Positions 26,275-38,900 of a DNA stretch of 64,000 bases are shown in pieces (the first letter of the stretch is position 1; each line of letters starts with the position of its first letter). The stretch spans positions 19,467,722 to 19,531,721 of the forward strand of contig OY855915.1 in the NCBI GenBank assembly GCA_963693305.1, written 5' to 3'. The notes under the pieces were generated by a model, which ran no database searches, was not told where the DNA came from, and saw nothing but the letters and a program-made list of their open reading frames with translations. The DNA comes from Meandrina meandrites. Taxonomy: Eukaryota; Cnidaria; Anthozoa; Scleractinia; Meandrinidae. Position numbers and translations under genes: made by a program.

Positions 26275-28230
26275 AAGTCATATTTTATATCACACAACAT
26301 GAAAATCTACCAGCGGGGGCACAATTTCCTTTTAAATAAAGAAGTTGTAAAACATTGCCTCACAATTACTTCACTGCATTTCGTTAAAGGAGCAGAAACA
26401 CCTGTCAACCAACATATATCTCATTGATAACCTTTAAATTTTGAAAAGCATATGAACTCTTCTCCCGTGAGAAATACATTTCTCTTTCATGGAAAATAAT
26501 ACGACTGCATTTGTGTGCAAATCCTTTTATACGCGTGCTCAGAAGCATTTCAGCTCTGAAGCATTCCAATTTTTGATAACTTGTTATATAATCTTGCCTC
26601 CGTATCGATCGCTTTAGCGATATTGAGAAACACATGTTCGCAACTTTTGCTGTTCCTCTCCAAGCAATATGGTACGTTGCAAATTTACGAGTGCTATCTT
26701 ATGCTAGCATAACCACTTTATGTCAATATTGCTCAGACAATATTGAAAACAGGTCCTTCCGTTTCCTCAAAAACACAACATAAGCTGTCACAAAAACAGA
26801 TTAAACTGTCGCCTTAGGTGCAAACTTTCACAGCAATGATTGACGGTGTTTGCAGGTTGTAGATATTTTCGAATCCACGACGTTTTGAGAACTTTAACTC
26901 TTCAGACATCCTTTTGATGATCTAAAAAGCACAATTGCAAATCCGACCTAGCCTTAGCACTAAAAAGATAAATGTTCGTTACATTATCACTCCGATGATC
27001 TTCGTCACAATGCAAACATATATTCTTTTTCATTTATAAATGCTATATACGTACAACTCTGTACAAGACACGGTTCACCTGTCATAATTGCAGCCGTTTT
27101 TTCAAATCTTAAATTGGATCGTTAATCCACAGCAAGGTAAGGCAGCGACAACCTTTGGCCATTGTCCGATCGATGCTTTCTACTATAACACAGAGCTATT
27201 AGCAGCAAGAGATTAACGAATATGCGAGAGTATTCCTGAGGTCTTTGTCCTCTTTATCGTTTTTAATACTAAGCCTATGAGATTTAGGCCATATTTTTAA
27301 ATCACACAACATGAAAATCCACCCGGGCCCAACTTCCTTAATAAAGAAATTGTAAAATGTTGCCATACAATTGCTTCATCGAACTTCGTAAAAAAAAGAG
27401 CAACGTCTGTCAATCAATATGAATGCACATCTCATTGCTTACCTTTAAATTTTGAAAAACTTTTGAACTCTCATCTCCCATCAAAAATACATTTCTCCTT
27501 CACGGAAGGTAATACGATTGCATTTGTGTACAAATCCTTTTAAATGCCTGCTCAGAAGCATTTCAGCTCTGAAGCATTCCAATTTTAGATAAATTGTTAT
27601 TTGGTCTTGCCTCCGTAGCGATCGCTTTAGTGATATTGAGAAACATATGTTCGCAACTTCTGCCTTTCCTCGCCAAGCAATATGTTTACATTGCAAATTC
27701 TATCAGTAGCGTAGCAACAATATTGAAAACAGGTCCTTCCGTTTCCTTAAAAACACATCAAGCTTTTCAGTAGAAATCGCCTTAGGTACAAACTTTCAAA
27801 GCAATGATTGACGGTGTTTGCGAGTTGTATAAATTTTCGAATCCACGACGTTTTTGAGCAGAGTAAAACAGCTGAAATGCATTATCTTTAACCCTTCAGA
27901 CATCCACTTAATGATTTTAAAAACGCAACTCCAACCTAACCTTGGCGCTACAAATATAAATGCTCGTTAAAATTATCACCCCCATGATCTTTGACACTAT
28001 GCAGAGATATTCTTTTTCATTTATAAATACTATATTTCCACAACCCCATACGAGGCACAGTTCACCTGCAAACTCTGACAGTGGACTTTTTCCGACAGAT
28101 GCCTACAACAATTATACAGAGCAAATAGCAGTAAGATATAAACGAATATCGAGAGTATATATTCCTTAGGTCCTTGTCCCTTTTATCACGCGTGCATTTT
28201 TAATAATAGGCCTCCTAGGAGATTTAAGCA
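26275..28230 (+). repeat. Diverged tandem duplication, unit about 1 kb
   Basis: Copy 1 (about 26275-27290) and copy 2 (about 27291-28230) are collinear. Both have tcacacaacatgaaaatc near the start, then GCATTTCAGCTCTGAAGCAT, GCGATCGCTTTAG/GCGATCGATCG-like sequence, AACAGGTCCTTCCGTTTCC and ATGATTGACGGTGTTTGC. Many small indels separate them. A minus-strand open frame (26405-26635 and 27481-27696) is partly conserved in both, but I cannot name a product. Confidence 0.85.
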
Positions 28231-29439
28231 AAACCCCCTTCATTATTTTAAAATATCATATGCAAAAACGCAAACTCGATAAAAATTTGATTTTCAGTGT
28301 TGAAAAACGTACCTCTTTTCCACATCCAAAGTTCCAGTAAAAATAAAAACATCCAATAGTCAGTTGTGCTCAACTTCCTGCGACAATGCCCTCGCTATTT
28401 GCAGTTATTATATATACATGTAACTTGCACATTACCACCTTTGAGTAGATGTTACACTAAAACACAAACGTGGAAAAGGTTTGTGTGGTATTGTCTCTGT
28501 ATCCTTTTCTGTTCTTTGTTTGAGGGTGTGTGGTTTTAATTTACTTCTTTAATGTTATTAAGGCAGTGCATTAAATGTCAGGAATTGTGTTGTTTTTAAT
28601 TAAAACATAAGGCTCGTTATCAAAAACAAATCACTCATGATGTCGTATCAAGAAATGGTCTATTCCGGCTCAACTTTTCGCATTAAGCATTAGACAATGG
28701 TCATTTTGTTCAAAATAACGCTGAGGGACTTTGGTCGAAGCCAAGCCGAAAAGTTCGCGACTAAACGGAAAATTGTCGGCATGACCAATTGCATGGCTGC
28801 ATTGGGGAGTGGGTAGCGTAAAATTGTACTCGTATCTCACTGTCTTAGGACCCACGCTATCATGTATCACCCTTTTGATGTAAGAAAGATGGACATATTA
28901 AAAGCTCCGATGTTCGTTTCTGTAATGACAATTAATTGCTTCACTGCAGCGCGAAACTTTGCAAAAAAAAAGCTTAAACATTAAATTAAAAGGGCTTTTC
29001 TTGATAGAAAGGATAACGAACGGTGCCACAACTTCCCTTAAAAAAACAACATATCTTTCGGCATAAAAGCATTTTAAAACGGTAAGTGCCTGCACAAGTA
29101 CTTAGTTGGAAATGAAGAGTACAGCCATTAAAGTTTCATGTACACGCGAAACACTTTTAAACCATTTTGTAATTACGTTTTAGTACTTTTTCTTCCTTAT
29201 AATAAAATTATGAAGTGGTTTTCAGTCTTTCATGTGCTAAATTTTCAAAGTATGAGATTGTTCCAAAAGACGTTTGCCTCAGTTGGCCACATGACCTATT
29301 TTCAACATAAAAGCAACCCACTTTGGAGAAACACTTTTGTCAGGAATAAAAAGAGGGTATAAAGATAATCTAGCATGCAAATTTTTAGGCAAACGGCCCA
29401 GACGGGGGTATTTTACATGGCCGTTTCAAATTAAAGTAT
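28231..29439. other. Intergenic, nothing recognised
   Basis: AT-rich sequence with no paired repeats or recognisable coding motif. Confidence 0.5.
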
Positions 29440-29448
29440 TTTTATGAG

Positions 29449-30262
29449 AAGAAATGGCGCAGCCTTGCCATCCGGCACTCTGAGGTGTTTTTTCTTGCAA
29501 GATTTCAGATTTCAAGACTGTCATTATAAAACCTCTTTCTTTCATCTTAATGGATTATAACTTGCGGTTATGGTCAATTTTCTTATGCTCTTACAGTTGC
29601 TTAGCACCAGTGTCTTTTTAACGGATATAAAGTAGACAATTAATTTACCGAAAATAAATGAAAATGGTCAAGCGGAATTTTGGAAGAGGAAATCTGTCTG
29701 CCGTGCTGTCGGCTATCCTAAGAGCAGAACTAAAGTAATCGATATTTTGTTGATGGAAAAGGAAACATTTCAAGACATTTCACTCTGCGGTGTTTTTTCT
29801 TGCAAGATTTCAGATTTCACGACTGTCATTATAAAACCTCTTTCTTTCATCTTAATGGATTATAACATTCGGTTATGGTCAATTTTCTCATGCTCTTTCA
29901 GTTGCTTAGCACCAGTGCCTTTTTAACGGATCTAAAACACAGAGGGCAAAATATCCGAATTCTGATTGGCCCGACACCAAGGAAGTTTTTTTCTTACTTT
30001 TCTGACACTTCAATCGACGACTAACTTGATTACTTAAAATGACGGACGCTCAGTTCGCTTGGCAACGCTGCAGAAAATTGACAACAATGTAATGATGTTT
30101 AGTTTCGAGAAAGAAGACAGTGAATTTACTGGAAATTAGTGAAAATGGACAAGCGGATTTTTGGAAGAAGAAAGCTGTCTGCAGTACGGTCAGTTAACCT
30201 GAGAGCAGAACTAAACTAATCGATATGTTGTTGATGGAAATGAAAACATTTCAAGATTTAAA
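29449..30262 (+). repeat. A-B-A-x-B duplication
   Basis: Block A (about 29449-29640, recurring at about 29785-29940, offset 305) contains CTTGCAAGATTTCAGATTTC and CAGTTGCTTAGCACCAGTG. Block B (about 29645-29780, recurring at about 30122-30262, offset 481) contains aatggtcaagcgg and TGTTGATGGAAA. The second unit carries about 176 extra bases (about 29945-30120) not present in the first. Confidence 0.8.
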
Positions 30263-30563
30263 GAAATAAAATTTGTTACAGCTAAAAAAAAATCTATGCC
30301 GTTTGCTCACTGCCACGAGCTTTTTTGGCTACGTATCTGTTTGTGGTTTAATTTAAATTTTTCTTTGGTGTATATTGATTATCATAATCTGAGACAGAGG
30401 GAAAAAAAATAAAACTGGTTTGAAAAATTTTTAACCAAGCAAAAATTTAGCCACAACATATCTACTCTTGCACAACGACGGCTCGTACAAATAATGTTTA
30501 ATATGTGACAACACTTTTTCGTTTCACGAAAGAAGCATTTTATACTTTAAATCGCATATCTTA

Positions 30564-31034
30564 GCCAGGTACCGAAACCTTCCAGGATTGCGTTTCCACC
30601 AAGTTGGCCAAATCAGCATTCCAGACAGGAAATTAATTAAAAATTGAAAATACTCATACAAAAGCTATATATTACCTTATGACAAACGTAAGACGGTCGT
30701 TTTCTTACCTTAAATACTAAGATTTAACTGTTCTTGCCTCACAACAAGATCGAGGAGATATTCGCTATTGTTGTCGGAAAAATGGCGTCTACACCTCTAG
30801 ATTAATAATCACTCGGCATTTTCGGCAGTAAATGTCGCTCTACTGCAACAGACATGAAAAAAAAATGTCTTTTCTTTTGGGTAAAAATATGACATACTAA
30901 TAAAAAAGCTAATCGCACAACACCCCTTCCATAGCCAGTCACGGAACCGTCCAGGATTGCGTTTCCACAAAATAGGCCAAATCAGCATTCCAGACAGGAA
31001 ATTAATTAAAAATTGAAAATATTCATATAAAGCT
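30564..31034 (+). repeat. Direct repeat of a 100-bp block
   Basis: TCCAGGATTGCGTTTCCAC followed by GGCCAAATCAGCATTCCAGA and CAGGAAATTAATTAAAAATT occurs at about 30564-30665 and again at about 30934-31033, 371 bases apart. It extends the duplicated zone that begins at 29.4 kb. Confidence 0.85.
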
Positions 31035-31360
31035 TTGCATTCAAATTTAATTTACATTCATTTTTTAGAATCTGGATTTTGCAGGCTTAAGCTAAAGAAA
31101 ACGTCGACTTTTTGGGGAGCCACTAGTTTTGGTTCGACTGCGGAGCTTGCGTATTCAAGACAGCAAAACGAGATTTCTGGCGATAAAATTGTTAATTTAA
31201 TTAGGATTTTCTTGAGTCTTTGGCCATGCCAGCAAAAGGATTTGATAAAGGGTATGTCATTCCACCTGACCGACCATGTGCTATGTGAATGAAACGCCAA
31301 ATGCGCAAGCGAATGTCCTTCTTGCACTTCATAACTTCAGTTTGTGAAATAATTATAATA

Positions 31361-32037
31361 CAGTCGACTCCCGATAACTCGAACCTCGCGCTAACTCGAA
31401 CCAAAATCAATTTCCCCTGGATTTCCGTCATACATTCAGTGTAATTTTACCCTCGGTAACTCGAACCCTCGATAACTCGAATCTCCCGCTAACGCGAACC
31501 AATTTTCGTTTCCCTTCAGGTCATTTTCTATATAATTTTACCCTCGATAACTCGAACCATGTCTGTCAATACGCGACAAGTCAAAGCAAACGGTGTACTG
31601 TAGTAAAAAACACTGAATTTAGTTTGAAAGAAACACCTACACGAGTCAGAGCCGCCCCTGAATGCCCCTCAAAACACGAACTGCGCTCGAAATTGTGCCA
31701 CGCCATTGACGTGCTACAGACGTTTAGTTTGTTGGTGGACTGGATACCGATTCTTTCAAATCGAACCTTAGAAAACTTTCAAGGATAATCGATAGTAAAA
31801 GATAAGTTGAGAAGTGTCAGGGCATATTGAAAGTAAATCGCATGAACTCTGTAGTAGTAGCCCGACGTTGTTCTCTTTGAAACATGTAAAGTTCGCAGCA
31901 CACTGTACCCGAACTTCGCCTGTTACGTTTTTCCCTTTTTTCAGGTCATTTGTTCTCAACTTCCGATAACTCGAACTCCCGATAACTCGAACCTTTTTCA
32001 ATTTCTCTTGAGAGTTCGAGTTATCGGGAGTCGACTG
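31361..32037. mobile_element. Pogo/Tigger-like non-autonomous element
   Basis: Perfect inverted repeats begin CAGTCGACTCCCGATAACTC and run for about 24 bases. The 5' flank is TA and the 3' flank CA, compatible with a decayed TA duplication. Subterminal regions repeat taactcgaacc many times. The CAGT...ACTG ends and TA target fit the Tc1/mariner-pogo group. The 677-bp body has no transposase that I recognise. Confidence 0.8.
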
Positions 32038-33667
32038 CAATATAAAATAATAAGGTAGTCGAAGTTCAGATATATCAGGTGTGACAAAAACGGAAAAACG
32101 CGAACAAACATAAAAACAAATTAAAAACAAAACAAAAGCAGCAGCACCCGGTAAACAAACGGAAGGAATTTCGCGAGAGGTTTTCTAAATTTAAGTAAGA
32201 ACAACGTATTAGTTTTAGTTATAAAATTTTAAAATTTTACACTTATTATTATTTTACAAAGCCTTGGTGATTAATTTTAAAATGTATTCATCGATTCATT
32301 GTCGAAAAGCGCTTAGAATGAGAATCTGAAAAGCGCTTTATAAGCTTGATTTTGTTATACAAATGATTGTTCGCTGGAAAGCCGCTACGAGCAAAAGTTA
32401 TATCAATAAATAGGTAGAATAATTACGTATCTTGAACAATCTGATGTAAGTTTCATGAACATCAGATATTCATTGGGCGTACGTGCTAAAAGAATCAAAC
32501 CGTGATTTCATTGCCAAGCAAAATTCTGGATAGAATTTTGTAGTCGTTTAATGAAAACAGCTTGTGATCGTCTGACGAAAAATTGGCACTGAAACAGCGG
32601 ACATTTTGCACTATGAATTACATGCCCCTAAAATTTTGTTACATGAGTTTACAAAACAAGACTTACCCTTTTAGCGTGGATCTCCGAAAGGCGGAACTTT
32701 CTCCTGATTCAGTGAAAACTGAAAAATAGTGATATCCAATCAGGATTTAAGTTTACAAAGATGGGCTGTTACCGTGTTCTTAAAACTGAAAAACTGAATA
32801 AATTCAACATTGTTGTGTATATGATCTCCTACTGAGTGAAAAGCTATAAAAATAATTTTCCTCGCAGCAAGTGAAGGCACTTGGAGAAAAGAAGCAATAA
32901 CACAATGGCAGACCAATTGCCCACCTATACAGGTCCGAGACGAATCGTCTGCTTTCAATAAATGTCACGAGGCCATTTTTTACAACTGTAATATTAAACC
33001 CTCTTAGAATAAGCTAATGCGGTTATTTACCGACGAAATATCTGAAAGCAACAACGCAATTAAAATTAATAAAATAACTTGGATATTGGCTCAGTATTCT
33101 AGAAAGCGGACATGGGAAATTGTTTTATATTTGTCCTTCAGAGCAATCTGTTACGAACACACCTATAATTTGTCAATGGACCAAACTTGTAGTGATCGAT
33201 CATGCAACTGTTACTTTGCTTTGTTTCAATACATTATGATGTCGGCTTCTTTGTAGGTGAGACCGTTTGCCTTTATGTACTGTGTTACATTAAGAAAAGC
33301 TTCTTGTCTTTGGATAGTTTGTTTTATGAACACTCTCGAAGAAATTAGTTTCGCTTTAAACCAATCGGCAAATCTCAGAGCGGCAGAAACATTACCCGAA
33401 GGAAAAACACCGTTGTACTTAACAAGAACATTTGGAGCTGTTTTTCTCTGTAACTGAAAATACATATTACATTTTTAAGTCTTTGAACTCATCTTTGTCT
33501 TTAAGGTAAATGAGATACAGAAGGAAACTAAACTTGGAGATTAAAATCGTTTTTAGTAACGTACAAGGTTTTGTTTGTGTGGACCTTACAAATGGCGTTT
33601 TCATACAAACATTCATCGCTCTGTCAAGTGCGGCTGTCACCGGCAGCTGTTGCTGCGGGCTTAGTAT
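32038..33667. other. Intergenic with one candidate exon
   Basis: Mostly AT-rich. The pair gaaaagcgcttagaatg and gaaaagcgctttataag near 32304-32344 resembles a LINE 3' UTR but is not supported by coding motifs. A minus-strand open frame at 33226-33465 is discussed as a finding. Confidence 0.4.
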
Positions 33668-33940
33668 TTATCATGTTGCCTTCAAAAGTGACTGCCCTTG
33701 GCAACAGCATGTTCGTAGCATATTTAATTGAAAATCAATCTGCCTTCTAGTTCAAACTATTCCCATAACTTCGGGCTTGATGGTGAATCAAAAATGCAAG
33801 CGTTTTTATCATGTGGCCTTCAAAAGTGACTGCCCTTGCCAACAGCATGTGCGTAGCATATTTAATTGAAAATCAATCTGCCTTCTCGTTCAAAATATTC
33901 CCATAACTCCAGGCTTGATCCTAAATTAAAAATGCATTTT
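33668..33940 (+). repeat. Two-unit tandem repeat, about 138 bp
   Basis: CCTTCAAAAGTGACTGCCCT and GCATATTTAATTGAAAATCA occur in both units, at about 33668-33803 and 33806-33940. Divergence is low, which suggests a fairly recent duplication. It is non-coding. Confidence 0.85.
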
Positions 33941-33969
33941 AAAATTATAAGAACTCGCATATTAATCAA

Positions 33970-34190
33970 ACCGTGGAAGGCGCGGTGACTTATGGTAAAC
34001 AAGCTGAACTCCGGATCGAGCGGTCTGTGTTCCATTCCTGGCCGGTACACTGCTTTGTGTTCTTGGGCAAGACATTTTACTCTCATAGTGCCTCTCTCCA
34101 CCCAGGTGTATAAATGGGCACTGGCTGCTGCTGCTGGCGGTAGCTCTAAGCAGGACTAGCATACCGTCCAGGGAGGAGAAGAAATACTCA
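33970..34190 (+). mobile_element. SINE (second family), plus orientation
   Basis: A degraded tRNA-like head (about 33973-34048, with gaactccggatcgagcggt and gttccattcctggcc) leads into TTGTGTTCTTGGGCAAGACA and CACCCAGGTGTATAAATGGG, matching the inverted copy at 20487-20752. A third piece, only the tail, is at 40020-40085. Confidence 0.75.
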
Positions 34191-34994
34191 TAGTAAAATT
34201 TGATCGTTGCAAAAACGACATCTGCTGTTTTGATCCATCAGGCCCGAATCTTTGCCCTAAATAAATAACTTCCACGAGACCCAAGTCCTTCTTCAGCAGT
34301 GTAAACATGATTTAATAAGTAAATTCTCGCGGTGAAACAGGAAAAACCTAACCTAGTTTTGATCAGTTCACTGTATTGTCTGCATCATTTATGGGAAAAC
34401 TTTGGTTTTGGCTTTACGATCCACTCTAAACACTCTGTTAAGGTTACTGACAACCTTTCCGCGTGCCTATTGGAAAATGTTTCGTACGCACGTCATTTTC
34501 GGTGAAACCATGGCTAAACTATATATCTCTGGAAAGGTTACGAAATGTAAAATCCAAATATATTAACATTTTAAATATTTAGGCTTTGATTGACGCGAGC
34601 GAGCCTTCAAACTCGAAACCGTCGATGTTCACTTCCCTAAATTACCTGCCTTCGCATTATCTCTTACAGCAATCGAAGCAAAGAGGTCTACATTTTTTCC
34701 AATTGGCCTATTTTATTATTCATGATATGGGGTGTTTTCCGATTTAGGTGAAATGAAATGGGTAAGAGCCCACTAAAGCAACTGCATGTTCTAGTTGCGA
34801 ACATAACTGAGTGGCCAGCATCATGCAAATTTCTCCTCAACACTTTATCAAGAGAAAAGATTATGAGAATTAATTAAACGATCTCCAAAGGGTAATTGCT
34901 TTGATCTTTTAAAAATTTCTCCAAACTAACAGTATAGGAAAATGTATGGACATCAATCAGGAGAATTTGTATGTGGATATTTGGGCTTAAAGGG
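34191..34994. other. Intergenic, nothing recognised
   Basis: No paired repeats, RNA gene or coding motif seen. Confidence 0.5.
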
Positions 34995-34998
34995 TTAA

Positions 34999-35897
34999 GA
35001 GACGGTCTCTGTAAAAGCGGTGTGGTCCATCTGGCTTAAAAAATCGATTTCGCTTACTTCTTATGTGTTGCGAGACTTTCATGTACTTATACTAAAACCA
35101 CAATCCGCTTGACCAGATCGTTTATTTTTCCCGAGTTTTTAAGGACTTTCGGTTCACCCGAACGAGCGCTCGTAACGACCAATGTCAGGGCTTAAATTTA
35201 CCACAAAATTAACTCTTTCATTTGAACTATAATGCATTTATATTGGCTTTTTCTTTGTTTCTGATGGGTTTAGATACATCTGTGAGGCAAGATGATAAAA
35301 CGCCTCGTCCTGACGAGTACGTCAAAATGGCGGCAAGCATGAAGATCGTCGAAATTCGGCAAGTTTGCACAGCTATAAATATTTCAATTAGACCATACCG
35401 CAAGGTTTCTTTCTGTAGTGACATTATCTTTTGTATCTACTTTTTGGCTGCGTTGGTTTAATTCAAATAGACTGCCTCACTTTTTCAAAAATGAAGTTTG
35501 AATCCGATCCGTTTTCGCGTGTTTCATCAAGGTGTGTGATAGGAGTCTCGTTAATGTCTTGCTGCTGGCTTGATTCGAACTCAATGTTCATGAAAGTCGG
35601 TGTGATAAATCAGAAAGACATAATATAACTGGCTGTGGTGTTTGTTTGGTACAGAAGTTATTCGTTTTTGTTTAATTTATCTTAAAAGTTGTGGTAAATT
35701 TAAGCCCTGACATTGGTCGTTACGAGCGCTCGTTCGGGTGAACCGAAAATCCTTAAAAACTCGAAAAAAAAAAAATTATCTGGTCAAGCGAATTGTGGTT
35801 TCAGTTTAAGTATGCGAAAGTCTTGCAACACACAAGAAATAAGCGAAATCTATTTTTCAAGCCAGATCGACCAGAACGCTTTTACAGAGACCGTCTC
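34999..35897. mobile_element. 899-bp TTAA-flanked element with about 200-bp TIRs
   Basis: Left arm 34999 to about 35207 and right arm about 35691-35897 are inverted copies. Outer ends are GAGACGGTCTCTG, the middle is CGAACGAGCGCTCGT, and inner ends are gggcttaaatttaccac. TTAA sits at 34995-34998 and 35898-35901, the piggyBac-type target. The 480-bp centre has an open frame (35222-35461) with no recognisable homologue. Confidence 0.8.
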
Positions 35898-35901
35898 TTA
35901 A

Positions 35902-38900
35902 ATATTTTTGTTATTTGTTTTTTTTCTAAGATGGAAAGTGGTCCTTCCCCCTCCACCTCTGCCCCTACGACCATAGCCTATCTTTTGACACTCCGTGTAT
36001 TCCTCACCTGCGCTGTTTTCTGAGCCTAAATAAGGAGAAACAGCTAGTAGAAGACCGGATTTTTGCTGACAATAAACTGTGCCGCCCGAAGAGAGCAATT
36101 TAGACTCCTGGCCCTCCTTGAAGCTGCTAATCCCAGTAGCGATAGACACCACCTGCTGTTAAAACAAATTACTTTTGAAAAGTGAAGGCAAAATAAGTTG
36201 AATTTTGTTGCATTAACATAAGAAACAAGCCGGTATAATTATTCAATGTAATTCATTATTTACACTACCGAAAGTGTCGACTGAAAATGTCACTCGATTG
36301 CTAAGACCGTGAAAATTTACTCTCTTTGACACCGCCACACGCAGGCAAAAATACAAGACCACAAAGAAAGGAACTGAAAGAAAATATTTTGAATTACACT
36401 TTTACGCGTTAAATGACACTTGTTCCTTTATCGCGGTAGTGTACAGCAGGCCTGCTGAGCCTAACTTGGCAAGGATTTTTTTTGCCCTCCGGAGTGATGA
36501 AATTTGAACCTTAATGGTCCTGGTAGATTCTGGAAAGTTCCTTGCTCAGCTTTATTGTTCTCTGATATGTGTGCGGCACGTGGAAAAAATTACCGAACAA
36601 TTAAAACGACCTTTTGGTCACAAGTTTGTCGAGGTTGAAAACATCCTCAAACATCTTCCAATTTGGTTGAAGTGGGATGTTTTTATTGAAGAAAGTTGCT
36701 TTTGTATGTACCTAATTGGTTTTGCGATACTTAGGCTTTGTTAATAACCTCTTTTTGTTGTGTTCAGTTGCACGCAAACTTCTCTAAACACGAAGTAGAT
36801 CTTTAAAGAGTTGCTTTAATACTTTATTCGTAAGAGTAATCAGCCGAAAATGTGCTCCTCTAGGATGCCTAAAATTAAAATGCACAAAAATACACAACGT
36901 TTTGGGGATCATTACGAAACGGGAGCTCTGTCACTTCGACAAGATGAACAGAATCCGGCGAGAATTTTGCAGTTTTAAAACAATATCATGTCCAGAATAT
37001 GTGTAATGAGACTAAGCGAGACAATTAACTATAAGATATCGTCTTGTACTAATTGTGTAATGGAAATCGGAAAAAATCCCAGCTTACATCAGAAAGAAAA
37101 ATAACAAGAAAATATTTTACCATACTTATTATTTAATGCCAGTAGGATACCTTTATTAGAGTAGAAACAGCGCCTTTTTTTCCCAAGTTCGTCTTTCGAC
37201 ACTGTGAAAACAAAAAAGTGAGGAGAAAAACTGATGGCCACGTGAATACAAGAGTTCGTGCAATTTCCCATCTCGTTTCATTTCTAGTTGTTTCTTCCTC
37301 AACGAACTAAGGCCAACTCAGGGTAGGGACTGCTTGCTTTCTATATCTCGACGGGATTTCTATTCAAATACACGAAAAATGGTAACAAACCAATCATGGA
37401 CTGAAAACATGTTTCAACAATTATAAATGCAAACAAGGAGAAAAATTTGTGATGATTATATATCAAAATTTAGCATCAGTCAAAGTAGAAGCGAACTTTC
37501 AAATGTTTTTAAGATGTATGTTTAATGTTTACTGAATATATTTATTTATTATTATTTTTTTGCTTGAATTCGCAAACGAAAAACTACAATGTTTTTCATG
37601 TATATTTAATAGCAAAAGCTGCCTCATGTAGTCCATTCTAAAGCCACATAGCAGCTACTCAAATTAGCAACATCAATCCTAGCCGATGGTTTCGGTGCAA
37701 ACTTCAGAACTCGAAAACGTTCAACACAAACAGTATCTTACTCAACATAAACTTGTTACACAATTATTTTCCTCAAATTGACACTCATAATAATAAAAAT
37801 ATTCTACCATACACTCATTTTATCCGGGAACATACATTGTGTAAAGATATTAATTTGACTGCCCGGAATTTAATCTCGTATTTACCTGAATATTGCGGAC
37901 TTGAATAACGTTTTCTCAGATACTACTGACTAACTCCATCGCAGGTGTAACATTGCTTCGTAATTTATGGCTCTTGAGTTGCTTTTTTTTCTCCGCCAAA
38001 AAATTCTCCGTCTCCGTCCCTTCTTCACAGCCGGCTTTTCGGTCTGTTTACTTGCCAAGGGATCCTTTAAAAATTAATTAAAAGGGCGCTGTTAAATTGC
38101 CATTTATAATTGGAGCTTTACACGATACGAAACGCACCAACACAAAAAAGCTAAATAAACTCAGATAATATGAGAGAATGCAATTCTATCAATAGCGTTT
38201 TTTACATGTTGCCCTGGGCGCTTTTTTTTCAAGTTTAATTTTTCAAGCTACCATGCAAAGGTCAGAAGAATTCTGACGTATTCTAGAACTTTTCCATCCC
38301 GTTTTCTTTAGTTTTCTTTTGTGTTAATTCATCATGGCCAGCGAAGAAGAAAAAATACCAATAAAGGAAAAGTATTAGCTTAGAAAATTCACCGTGAAAG
38401 AGAGTTCCGCCATGAGTTCATAACGTTTTAATTTTGTATTTGTTTTGTGAAGCTATAAAAATGTTACTTCGAATTCTTTTAGTCATATTTGGGCAAAATG
38501 AGAAGAGTTTGGGGGAAGACCATTGAATAATGGTTAGGGGGTTTTCAAAAATCAGCAAACCAACCGAAAGAGATGGCGATTGTCATTTGCAATTCGGTCT
38601 CCTGTTATTGTTTTCCGTTGATGGGAGACTGGATCTGGGAAATCGTGCAAATGGTAAGGGAATTTCGAACGTTCCGTCCCGAACGGAAAAAGAGGAGTAC
38701 CTCTGGAGGTAGTCCACAATGTCCGAACGGATTTTAAGGAAAATACTGTTCCATTTAACTTTCAACCGAAATTTCCGGATTTTTTGGCTAAATTATCAGT
38801 GTTAGTAATTGGACTGAGTTAGCCGAGCGCACAGCGCGAGGGAGGCCGATTTGAAATTACGAAACAAGGTCAAGTTCAAAAGTGACTAGAAAAGTCTATC

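Noticed and set aside
26275..28230. CRISPR-like or satellite array
   Set aside because: Only two long diverged units, not a short regularly spaced repeat.
31035..31327. Overlapping open frames on both strands as exons
   Set aside because: Neither frame has recognisable homology and they overlap each other; splice sites are weak.
32304..32344. LINE 3' UTR (aagcgctt words)
   Set aside because: The resemblance is limited to short words with no ORF2 remnant or microsatellite tail.
35222..35461. Open frame of 79 codons as a transposase
   Set aside because: It lies in the centre of the TTAA-flanked foldback, is far too short and shows no catalytic motif.
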